A DNA stretch of 7,060 bases from Geminicoccaceae bacterium (GTDB taxonomy: Bacteria; Pseudomonadota; Alphaproteobacteria; Geminicoccales; Geminicoccaceae): contig JAPJRA010000179.1 in the NCBI GenBank assembly GCA_030824835.1, forward strand, positions 1 through 7,060, in the 5' to 3' direction. The notes under the pieces are model-generated. The model did not search any database. It saw only the letters and a program-made list of their open reading frames with translations, and had not been told where the DNA came from. A program made the position numbers and the translations under genes. The number at the start of each line of letters is the position of its first letter. Position 1 is the stretch's first letter. This document shows, one piece after another, positions 1 to 5,848 of this stretch.

Positions 1-678
1 TCCGCGGCCGACCGGCGGGCCGAGAACGTCATCAAGGAGGAGCTCAAGCGCGGGCGCCCGGACTACGGCTTCGTCATGGAGGAGAGCGGCATCGACATCG
101 GCCGCTCGCCGCACAATCGGTGGATCGTGGACCCGCTCGACGGCACCACGAACTTCCTGCACGGCCTGCCGCACTGGGCGATCTCGATCGCCCTCGAGCA
201 GCACGGCGAGATCACCTCCGGCATCATCTTCGATCCGCTGCGCAACGAGCTGTTCACGGCCGACCGCGGCCACGGCGCCTATGTCAACGATCGGCGCATC
301 CGTGTTTCCAAGCGCTCCGACATGCGCATGGCGCTGATCGCCTGCGGCCTGCCGATCCAGAACTGGAAGGGCCGCACCATGGGCTTCACCAAGCAGATGG
401 AGCGGGTCGCCGACGAGTGCGGCGGGCTGCGCCGGCTGGGCGTGGCTTCTCTGGATCTGGCCTACGTCGCCGCCGGGCGCCAGGACGGCTATTGGGAGTA
501 CGGCCCGCACATCTGGGACATCGCCGCCGGGGTCCTGATGCTGCGCGAGGCCGGGGGGCGCATCGGCCGCCTTGAAGGCGACGACGAGCTTTTCACGGAG
601 GGCACGGTCGTCGCCGGCAACCCGGACATCTACGACAAGCTCCGTGCCACCCTGATCGAGGCGACACCGGTCGCCTGA
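1..678 (+). CDS. suhB: Inositol monophosphatase family protein (SuhB-like), 5' end outside window
   Basis: This is a Mg2+-dependent sugar-phosphate phosphatase of the inositol monophosphatase superfamily, whose members hydrolyse myo-inositol-1-phosphate or related monophosphates in the cytosol. The reading frame is open from base 1, so the N-terminal part is cut off; the ATG at 76 is internal because family homology (NVIKEELKR, DYGFVMEESG) lies before it. The visible metal-site motifs are the acidic EESG (79-90), DPLDGTTNF (130-156) and WDIAAG (514-531), followed by the EAGG segment and a normal C-terminus ending in TGA at 676-678. All catalytic acidic positions of the visible part appear intact. 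In SuhB-type proteins the same fold also has an RNA polymerase/antitermination-linked role in enterobacteria, which cannot be judged here. Other family members (HisN, CysQ) are possible; the DPLDGTTNFLHG/WDIAAG wording favours SuhB. The SIMPL gene begins 28 bp downstream and may be cotranscribed. Confidence 0.93.
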   Translation, partial: SAADRRAENVIKEELKRGRPDYGFVMEESGIDIGRSPHNRWIVDPLDGTTNFLHGLPHWAISIALEQHGEITSGIIFDPLRNELFTADRGHGAYVNDRRIRVSKRSDMRMALIACGLPIQNWKGRTMGFTKQMERVADECGGLRRLGVASLDLAYVAAGRQDGYWEYGPHIWDIAAGVLMLREAGGRIGRLEGDDELFTEGTVVAGNPDIYDKLRATLIEATPVA

Positions 679-706
679 CGCTCGATCGGTCCGGAGCCGC
701 CGCCCC

Positions 707-1432
707 ATGGCCTTTACCCGCCTCTTCGCCGCCCTGCTGATCGGCATCGGCCTCGCGCTGGGCGGCTGGTTCGTCGGCGCCGGCTTCGTGAAATCCCGGC
801 TCGGCGTGCGCTCGGTGACGGTGAAGGGGCTGGCCGAGCGCGACGTCAGGGCCGACCTCGCGCTGTGGCCGCTGCGCTTCGTAGCCACCGGCAACGTGCT
901 GGCCGACGTGCGGGCGAAGATCGTGGCCGACGAGGCGGCGGTGCGGAAGTTCGTGGCTGTGGCCGCCATGAAGGACACGAGCGTCGACGTCACCGGCTTC
1001 GAGGTCACCGACGCGCTGGCACAGGTCTATCGCAGCGGCCCGGTCGAGAGCCGCTTCGTCGTGGCCGAGACGCTAGTCTTGCGCTCCACCGACATCGACG
1101 GCGTGGCCGCGCTGGCGCAACGGTTAGGCGAGCTGATCGCCGCGGGCGTGGTGCTCTCCAGCGACGGCGGCTCGGCCTCCGGGCCGGTCTATCTGTTCAC
1201 GGGCCTGAACGAGGCCAAGCCCGAGATGGTGGCCGAGGCCACTCGCAACGCGCGGGCCAGCGCTGAGCAGTTCGCCACCGATTCCGGCAGCCGGCTGGGC
1301 GGCATCCGCAACGCCAGCCAGGGCGTGTTCCAGATCCTGGCACGCGACGAGGCACCGGGCCTGATGGAGCCATTCCAGATCGCCAAGCGCCTGCGTGTCG
1401 TCTCGACGGTCGAGTACTTCCTCGCCGACTAG
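707..1432 (+). CDS. SIMPL domain (DUF541) protein, membrane-anchored
   Basis: This is a 241-residue predicted periplasmic protein with one N-terminal membrane anchor or uncleaved signal (about residues 5-27, hydrophobic and Gly-rich) followed by a SIMPL/DUF541 domain over most of the remaining length. The start of the domain is the recognisable VTVKGLAERDVRADLALW segment near residues 38-55. It resembles the COG2859-like branch more than the shorter YggE/BP26 proteins. The molecular function of this family is unknown; related proteins have been linked to stress tolerance or form oligomeric rings. The ATG at 707 is preceded by GGAG (693-696) at a 10-nt spacing, and no better start exists between it and the upstream stop. 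The gene ends with TAG (1430-1432), so TAG is used as a normal stop here. The 28-bp gap after the phosphatase gene suggests one transcript, though the functions have no obvious link. Confidence 0.87.
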   Translation: MAFTRLFAALLIGIGLALGGWFVGAGFVKSRLGVRSVTVKGLAERDVRADLALWPLRFVATGNVLADVRAKIVADEAAVRKFVAVAAMKDTSVDVTGFEVTDALAQVYRSGPVESRFVVAETLVLRSTDIDGVAALAQRLGELIAAGVVLSSDGGSASGPVYLFTGLNEAKPEMVAEATRNARASAEQFATDSGSRLGGIRNASQGVFQILARDEAPGLMEPFQIAKRLRVVSTVEYFLAD

Positions 1433-1477
1433 GGCCGGCTTGATCCACATCAACGCCGCCTGCCCGGGAACGTCGCA

Positions 1478-1499
1478 CTCTCGGCGTCACAGCCGAGGG
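1478..1499 (+). promoter_or_regulatory. Hairpin that occludes the Shine-Dalgarno of the small secreted-protein gene
   Basis: The arms CTCGGC (1480-1485) and GCCGAG (1492-1497) are exact reverse complements around a 6-nt loop, GTCACA. A T-G wobble and one further C-G pair extend the stem to 8 bp. The right arm shares bases with the ribosome-binding site GAGGGG (1495-1500), which sits 9 nt before the ATG at 1510. When folded, the RNA would hide most of that site. It could alternatively be a weak 3' end for the preceding gene, but no T-tract follows it. The role is inferred. Confidence 0.4.
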
Positions 1500-1509
1500 G
1501 AAGCAGGCG

Positions 1510-1797
1510 ATGCGGCAGCAGGTCGGTGTGCTGATGTTCGTGGCGGTGCTCATGAGCGCCGCCGGTGCCCGGGCGCAGTCCGGGTGGGAGGACGAGCTCG
1601 GCATCGAGATCGATCAGGCCGAGAAATGCCATGTCGCGTACCTGAGCCACGTCGTCGAGCGCGACGTGGGCGGCAAGAAGCTGGTAATGGCCAAGGTGCA
1701 TTGCGACGACCAGCGCGTCTTCGACGCGATGCGGCCCGACGAGTTCGAGCCCTTCAAGTTCAATGCATGCCAGCCGGACACGACGCAGGCCTGCTGA
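1510..1797 (+). CDS. Small secreted four-cysteine protein, function unknown
   Basis: This 95-residue product does not match a family I recognise. It has a clear Sec signal peptide: a short basic start, a hydrophobic core at about residues 5-19, and an A-R-A cleavage site before Q23. That leaves a mature periplasmic or secreted protein of about 73 residues. The mature part is acidic and contains four cysteines (C40, C65, C87 and the very last residue C95), an even number compatible with two disulfides. There is no CXXCH haem motif and no lipobox. The ATG at 1510 is supported by GAGGGG (1495-1500) at 9-nt spacing and by the signal peptide starting there. The gene lies 77 bp after the SIMPL gene on the same strand and ends 3 bp from the convergent hydrolase gene. 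The combination of start site, signal peptide and codon pattern makes it a real gene rather than a chance frame. Confidence 0.75.
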   Translation: MRQQVGVLMFVAVLMSAAGARAQSGWEDELGIEIDQAEKCHVAYLSHVVERDVGGKKLVMAKVHCDDQRVFDAMRPDEFEPFKFNACQPDTTQAC

Positions 1798-1811
1798 GGC
1801 TCAGCGCGCCT
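1787..1811. terminator. Palindrome spanning two convergent stop codons, possible bidirectional 3' end
   Basis: The sequence GCTGAGGCTCAGC (1793-1805) is an inverted repeat around a single central base. It is extended by outer arms AGGC (1787-1790) and GCCT (1808-1811), with one mismatch and one wobble between. It contains both the TGA of the small secreted-protein gene (1795-1797) and the TGA of the hydrolase gene (1801-1803 on the minus strand). No T-run follows on either strand, so it is not a classical intrinsic terminator. A bidirectional RNA 3'-end structure is plausible but unproven. Confidence 0.3.
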
Positions 1812-2778
1812 CGGACGCGGCCAACAGCGCTCCGGCCGGGCCGTTGAGCACCGCCTTCGGCATCAGCTCCTCGCAGGCTTCCTGAATGCGGGCGGCGCTG
1901 CGGAAGCACATCGACAGGTGCAGTTCGCCGGGCACCATCTGCAGCCGCGCCGAGGGCAGATGGGCGGCATACCAGTGCGCATGCGCGGGTGGCACGACGG
2001 CGTCCTTGGTGCCGTGCAGCAGCTCGACATCGGCCACGATGTCGGCGATCGAGAAGTCCCAGGGCTGGGCCACCAGCCGGGCGTCGGCCAGGGCCCCACG
2101 CAGGCCCCGGCGGTTGCCGGTGCGGAACGACTGCAGCAACCGGGCGTGCAGCACGTCCAGCGAGAGGCCCAGGCGCTCGAGCGCATGCCGCTCGCTGGCG
2201 ACGACCATGGCCATCAACCGCCGATCGAGGCGTGTGGTCAGCGCCAGGTTCAAGAGGCGATAGACCATGCGGCCGGTGCGGCTGCCGCGGCGGCCGAGCA
2301 TCGACAGCACCAGCGCCGTGCCCCCTGCGGTCTCCAGCACCTCCGGGCCGGCGATACCGCCCGCCAGGATCACGCGCTTGACCCGGGCGCCGAGATGCGC
2401 CGCCACGGCCAACGCGTAGGGCGCCCCGGTCGAGACGCCGACGACAAGGCATTCGCCGATGCCGAGCTGCACCAGGGCCTCGCCGACATCGGCACCCCAG
2501 CCGCGCAGCGACGGCAGTCGCTGCAGGTCGCTGCGCCCGTAGCCGGGCCGGTCGAACGCGATCAGGTTGTTCGGGTGCTGGTCGCTGGCGCCGGCCTCGT
2601 AACGGCTCCCGAGGAAGCCGTGGAAATAGAGCACGGGCAGCATCGAGCGGGTGCCGAACTCGGCCACGCCCAGGCGGCGCCCGTCGTGCAGACGGATGAC
2701 CAGATCGGTCGCGGGCCGGATCAGCGGGACATGAAACCGGCTGCGCGGGTTGGCCGACGAGCGTGGGCGCCGCGTCAC
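1801..2778 (-). CDS. Alpha/beta hydrolase fold protein
   Basis: This is an alpha/beta hydrolase of about 325 residues, probably a soluble esterase- or lipase-like enzyme; its substrate cannot be told from sequence. From a TTG start at 2808 it would be 335 residues, and in that numbering the catalytic set is complete. The oxyanion-hole segment YFHGF precedes an AFDRPGYGRSD segment. The nucleophile elbow is GVSTG with S126. The acid is D269 in GTKDAVVPP, and the base is H297 in GELHLSM. The region between elbow and acid is a helical cap. No signal peptide or membrane segment is seen; the N-terminus is Arg-rich. There is no ATG in a suitable place. I prefer the GTG at 2776-2778 because GGAG lies 10 nt upstream on that strand, whereas the TTG at 2808 lacks a ribosome-binding site. 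The gene is transcribed towards the small secreted-protein gene and divergently from the DUF2076 gene. Confidence 0.85.
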   Translation of the reverse strand: MTRRPRSSANPRSRFHVPLIRPATDLVIRLHDGRRLGVAEFGTRSMLPVLYFHGFLGSRYEAGASDQHPNNLIAFDRPGYGRSDLQRLPSLRGWGADVGEALVQLGIGECLVVGVSTGAPYALAVAAHLGARVKRVILAGGIAGPEVLETAGGTALVLSMLGRRGSRTGRMVYRLLNLALTTRLDRRLMAMVVASERHALERLGLSLDVLHARLLQSFRTGNRRGLRGALADARLVAQPWDFSIADIVADVELLHGTKDAVVPPAHAHWYAAHLPSARLQMVPGELHLSMCFRSAARIQEACEELMPKAVLNGPAGALLAASEAR

Positions 2779-3095
2779 GGACCGGCCGCTCCGCCGGCGC
2801 GCCGACAAGGCGGCATCGCTGCGGGCTCGTCGTTGCTGATGGGGGCGCTCACCTCGATCCTGTCCATTTCGGGGCAGCCATCCTGTCGTCAGATCGGGTC
2901 AGCGGCAAAGTCGGGTGTCCCGACGCTCGTGGTTTGTACGGCATCGGACGCGGGAGTGCCAGCCGGACAGAACCAGATGAGTGCTGTGGCCCGATCACCG
3001 AATCGATATCTGTGTCGCGGCCTCGACCACTTGTCATGCGCGCTCGGAAATCGCAGTTGTGGCGGGAAACGACCCTGCAACGAGGGGGATGCGCG
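2779..3095. other. Intergenic region between divergent hydrolase and DUF2076 genes
   Basis: This is about 0.3 kb without a supportable gene. It must carry the promoters of both flanking genes, but no good -35/-10 pair stands out on either strand. A TTGTCA at 3031-3036 resembles a -35 yet has no matching -10 at 16-18 nt. The region is slightly less GC-rich near 2995-3060 (for example ATCGATATC at 3002-3010). It contains one perfect 6-bp inverted repeat at 2910-2924, listed separately. Confidence 0.6.
2910..2924. repeat. Perfect inverted repeat, possible operator or hairpin
   Basis: The arms GTCGGG and CCCGAC are exact reverse complements around a 3-nt spacer (TGT). It lies about 130 bp upstream of the hydrolase start and 172 bp upstream of the DUF2076 start. 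Such a site could bind a dimeric regulator or form a short RNA hairpin. With 6-bp GC-rich arms in a high-GC genome, chance occurrence is quite possible. Confidence 0.25.
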
Positions 3096-3716
3096 ATGGA
3101 TCAGAACGAACGCAAAGCCGTCGACGAGCTGTTCGGCAAGCTGCGCCAGGTCGACAGCCAGGCACCGCAGCGCGACGCCGAGGCCGAGGCGCACATCCAG
3201 CAGCAGGTCGCGAGCCTGCCGGCGGCCCCCTACTACATGGCGCAGGCTATCCTGGTGCAGGAGCATGCGCTGGCGACGATGCAGAGCCGCATCCAGGAGC
3301 TCGAGCGGGCGGCGGCCGAGCGGCCGGCCGCCAGCGGTGGCTTTCTGGGCGGGCTGTTCGGCGGCGGCACGCCTCCGGCACCACGCCCCCCGGCGACGCC
3401 GGTGGCGAGCGGGCCGATTCCACAGCAGTACCTGCAGCCCAACCAGGCGGCGGCGCCCGGCTCGCCATGGGGACGGCCGGCCGGCGGTGGGTTCCTGGCA
3501 GGGGCGATGCAGACGGCGATGGGCGTGGCCGGTGGCATGCTGATCGCGGATGCGATCTCCAGCGCCTTCCACTCGGGCACCGCCGAAGCCGTCGAGCTGG
3601 TGCCCGAGCCGGTCCTGGAGCCGGAGCCGGAGCCGACCTACCCGGACGCGCCCGCCGACGATCCTTCCTACGACGATTTCGGCAGCGATTCGGGTGGCTT
3701 CGACGATACGATCTGA
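3096..3716 (+). CDS. DUF2076 domain-containing protein
   Basis: This 206-residue protein matches the DUF2076 family (COG3416), widespread in proteobacteria and annotated only as a possible periplasmic ligand-binding or sensor protein; no biochemical role is established. Residues 1 to about 75 form the conserved helical region: MDQNERKAVDELFGKLRQ, then RDAEAEAHI, APYYMAQAILVQEHAL and RIQELE, the last able to form a short coiled coil. A Gly/Pro-rich linker (about 80-130) leads to a hydrophobic Gly/Ala segment (about 133-156, FLAGAMQTAMGVAGGMLIAD), which the family keeps and which may insert in or contact the membrane. The tail is strongly acidic, with a Glu-Pro repeat (about 170-182) and Asp/Gly/Ser residues to the end. 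The ATG at 3096 is chosen because GAGGGGG lies 7 nt upstream and family homology begins exactly there; the frame is open further upstream but shows no homology. yjgR follows after 81 bp. Confidence 0.88.
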   Translation: MDQNERKAVDELFGKLRQVDSQAPQRDAEAEAHIQQQVASLPAAPYYMAQAILVQEHALATMQSRIQELERAAAERPAASGGFLGGLFGGGTPPAPRPPATPVASGPIPQQYLQPNQAAAPGSPWGRPAGGGFLAGAMQTAMGVAGGMLIADAISSAFHSGTAEAVELVPEPVLEPEPEPTYPDAPADDPSYDDFGSDSGGFDDTI

Positions 3717-3727
3717 CCCCGGCCATG

Positions 3728-3756
3728 CAGACAGCCGGCTGCGGCTGGCCTATAAC
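3728..3756 (+). promoter_or_regulatory. Candidate sigma-70 promoter for yjgR
   Basis: A -10 hexamer TATAAC (3751-3756, five of six consensus bases) is spaced exactly 17 nt from CAGACA (3728-3733, four of six consensus bases). It stands out in the GC-rich 81-bp gap between the DUF2076 and yjgR genes. Transcription would begin near 3763, leaving a leader of about 35 nt. The gene may also be read from upstream. Confidence 0.4.
3732..3747 (+). repeat. Short hairpin between DUF2076 and yjgR genes
   Basis: CAGCCG (3732-3737) pairs exactly with CGGCTG (3742-3747) across a 4-nt loop. The same stretch contains the 10-bp palindrome CAGCCGGCTG (3732-3741). It starts 16 bp after the DUF2076 stop and lies in the spacer of the candidate yjgR promoter. 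No T-tract follows, so it would be at most a weak terminator or an mRNA 3'-end stabiliser. Confidence 0.3.
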
Positions 3757-3797
3757 GCGGGGCGGGAGACGCGCTGCGGCAAAGGGAAGCTGACGCC

Positions 3798-5450
3798 ATG
3801 GACGAAGCCGGCAAGGTCCTGATCGGCAAGGGCGAGTCGCCGCAGTATCTCTACCTGCCGCTCGCCAACCGACACGGCCTGGTCGCCGGCGCCACCGGCA
3901 CGGGCAAGACGATCACCCTGCAGGTGCTGGCCGAGAGCCTGAGCCGCGACGGCGTCCCGGTGTTCTGCGCCGACGTCAAGGGCGACCTCTCCGGCATCAG
4001 CCGCGCCGGGCAGCCCAAGCCGAAGGTCGAGGAGCGTGCGGCCGAGCTGGGGGTGACCGATTTCGCCTACCAGGCGGCCCCGGTGATCTTCTGGGACGTG
4101 TTCGGCCAGCAGGGCCATCCGGTGCGGGCGACGGTGGCCGAGATGGGGCCTCTGCTGCTGGCGCGGATGCTCGAGCTCAACGACACCCAGGAGGGCGTGC
4201 TCAACATCGCCTTCAAGCTCGCCGACGACCAGGGTCTGCTGCTGCTGGACTTCAAGGACCTGACGGCGATGCTGCAATCGGTCGCCGAGAGCGCCGACCA
4301 GCTCACGACCGCCTACGGCAATGTCAGCAAGGCCACCATCGGCACCATCCAGCGCCGCCTGCTGACGCTGGAGCAGCAGGGTGCGGAGAGCTTCTTCGGC
4401 GAGCCGGCGCTGGAGCTGACGGACCTGATGCTGACCACGCCCGACGGGCGCGGTGCGGTCAACGTGCTGATGGCCGACAAGCTGATCCACTCGCCGCGGC
4501 TCTATGCGACCTTCCTGCTCTGGCTGCTGTCGGAGCTGTTCGAGGAGCTGCCGGAGGCGGGCGACCTCGACAAGCCCAAGCTCGTCTTCTTCTTCGACGA
4601 GGCGCATCTGCTGTTCAACGACGCCCCCAAGGCGTTGACCGAGAAGGTCGAGCAGGTGGTGCGGCTGATCCGCTCCAAGGGCGTGGGCGTCTATTTCGTG
4701 ACCCAGAACCCGGCCGACGTGCCGCCGGTGGTGCTGAGCCAGCTCGGCAACCGGGTGCAGCACGCGCTGCGCGCGTTCACGCCGGCGGACCAGAAGGGCG
4801 TGCGCGCCGCCGCCGAGACGTTCCGGGCCAATCCCGCTTTCAAGACCGCGGACGTGATCACCGAGCTCGGCGTCGGCGAGGCGCTGGTGTCGATGCTGGA
4901 GCCCGGCGGCATCCCCGGTATCGTCGAGCGCGTGAAGGTCGTTCCGCCGCGCTCGCGGATGGGCACGGTGACGCCCGAGGAGCGCCAGGAGACGATGGCG
5001 ACGAGCCCGCTCGCCGGCAAGTACGACCAGACGGTGGACCGCGAGTCCGCCTACGAGATCCTGCAGGGCCGTGCCGGCACGGTCGCCGCCAATCCCGAGC
5101 CGGAGAACCCCTGGGGCGTCGCGCCGGCACACGTCGACACCAGCAATCCCTGGGGTGTGGCTCCCGACGTGACTCCGTCGTCGCGGCGGATCGGCGGTGC
5201 CGCGCAGGCGTCTCCGGCCCCGCCCTCGCGGCGCCGGACCGCTGCCCCTGCCCGCGCCGAGGCTCCACCGGCCGGGGGTGGCGGCCTGGGCGGCATGCTG
5301 GGCGAGATCCTCACCGGCGGCGGCGGGCGGCGTCAGAGCCCGGCCGAGGCGATGGTCAAGTCGGCTATGCGCAGCGTCGGCTCCAACGTCGGCCGGCAGG
5401 TCGGCAATGCGATCGTGCGCGGCGTGCTGGGCTCGATTCTCAAGCGGTGA
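3798..5450 (+). CDS. yjgR: YjgR/DUF853 family HerA-like ATPase
   Basis: This 550-residue P-loop ATPase belongs to the YjgR (DUF853) branch of the HerA/FtsK-like superfamily; its cellular role is unknown. Walker A is GATGTGKT at residues 31-38, close to the N-terminus as usual in this family. It is followed by the conserved [11 protein letters not shown] segment. Walker B is [12 protein letters not shown] with D267 and E268. The downstream [19 protein letters not shown] block near residues 301-319 is the family's sensor region. Enterobacterial YjgR is about 500 residues. The extra length here comes from a low-complexity linker at about 430-505 with two NPWGVAP units 13 residues apart (N437 and N450), then Pro/Ala/Arg-rich and Gly-rich stretches. 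A conserved basic tail ([19 protein letters not shown]) ends the protein, so its 3' end is intact. The ATG at 3798 has AAAGGGAAG (3781-3789) upstream. The product is cytosolic, with no signal or membrane segment. Confidence 0.92.
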   Translation: MDEAGKVLIGKGESPQYLYLPLANRHGLVAGATGTGKTITLQVLAESLSRDGVPVFCADVKGDLSGISRAGQPKPKVEERAAELGVTDFAYQAAPVIFWDVFGQQGHPVRATVAEMGPLLLARMLELNDTQEGVLNIAFKLADDQGLLLLDFKDLTAMLQSVAESADQLTTAYGNVSKATIGTIQRRLLTLEQQGAESFFGEPALELTDLMLTTPDGRGAVNVLMADKLIHSPRLYATFLLWLLSELFEELPEAGDLDKPKLVFFFDEAHLLFNDAPKALTEKVEQVVRLIRSKGVGVYFVTQNPADVPPVVLSQLGNRVQHALRAFTPADQKGVRAAAETFRANPAFKTADVITELGVGEALVSMLEPGGIPGIVERVKVVPPRSRMGTVTPEERQETMATSPLAGKYDQTVDRESAYEILQGRAGTVAANPEPENPWGVAPAHVDTSNPWGVAPDVTPSSRRIGGAAQASPAPPSRRRTAAPARAEAPPAGGGGLGGMLGEILTGGGGRRQSPAEAMVKSAMRSVGSNVGRQVGNAIVRGVLGSILKR

Positions 5451-5844
5451 CGCCCGGGAGCAGGTTGACGTAGAAGACGTACTGCCATCCGAACGGGTTG
5501 ATGAGCCACCCGCCGACGGTGCGGCCGAAAGGCGGGCCGAAGGTGGCCCAGAAGCCGAATAGCGCCAAACCGATCGAGCGCTGTGATTCCGGCAACCATG
5601 TGAGGATGATGGTCAGCGCCACCGGGATGAGGGCGCCGCCGGTGAACCCCCGGCCGGCGCGATAGACGACAAGCTGTGTCAGCATGCTGGCGGTGCCGCG
5701 CAGCATCGAGAACACCAGGAAGACGACGCAGGTGCTGAGCATATAGCCGCGCGTCGAGAACACCCGGCACATCCAGCCGCTGAGCGGGATCGCTACGATC
5801 TCGGCCACGGGGTAGCCGGTCGCGATCCAGCTGCCCTCCTTTGA
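5440..5844 (-). pseudogene. Fragment of DHA2-family MFS drug transporter (EmrB-like), truncated at both ends
   Basis: The minus-strand frame from about 5844 to the stop at 5440-5442 encodes about 134 residues of an EmrB/QacA-type 14-helix proton-coupled multidrug exporter, which normally has about 500 residues. It begins at the EGSW..TGYPVAEIVAIPLSGW segment (end of helix 1 to helix 2). It passes through YRAGRGFTGGAL and the GPPFGRTVGGW motif, and ends after WQYVFYVNLLPG, the segment following helix 5-6. Missing are the extreme N-terminus (first helix with its LDxTIVNVALP motif) and everything after the first six helices. There is no proper start codon; the GTG at 5806-5808 is internal. The 5' side is joined out of frame to the membrane-fusion gene remnant. 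The 3' side runs directly into the last codons of the convergent yjgR gene. It cannot make a working transporter. Confidence 0.85.
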
Positions 5845-5848
5845 AGGC
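5827..5848 (-). other. Deletion junction between emrA-like and emrB-like remnants
   Basis: In one minus-strand frame this stretch reads ...DHAFKGG, the beta-barrel segment of an EmrA-type adaptor. In the adjacent frame the same bases read ...SKEGSW, the first loop of an EmrB-type transporter. A normal operon would have about 80 further adaptor residues, a gene gap and about 40 transporter residues between these points. Their absence marks an internal deletion of a few hundred bases, with the breakpoint inside roughly 5836-5845. Confidence 0.7.

Noticed and set aside
2763..3095. N-terminal extension of the DUF2076 protein to 2763
   Set aside because: The frame is open but the extra 111 residues show no family similarity and no ribosome-binding site. 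The ATG at 3096 has a strong one and coincides with the family start.
1918..3543. Plus-strand 541-codon open frame
   Set aside because: It runs antisense through the hydrolase and out of frame through the DUF2076 gene. Composition is Arg/Gln/Ala-rich, typical of a GC-rich shadow frame.
3750..5132. Minus-strand 460-codon open frame
   Set aside because: It is antisense to yjgR, which has intact Walker motifs. The minus-strand product is a His/Arg/Leu-rich shadow.
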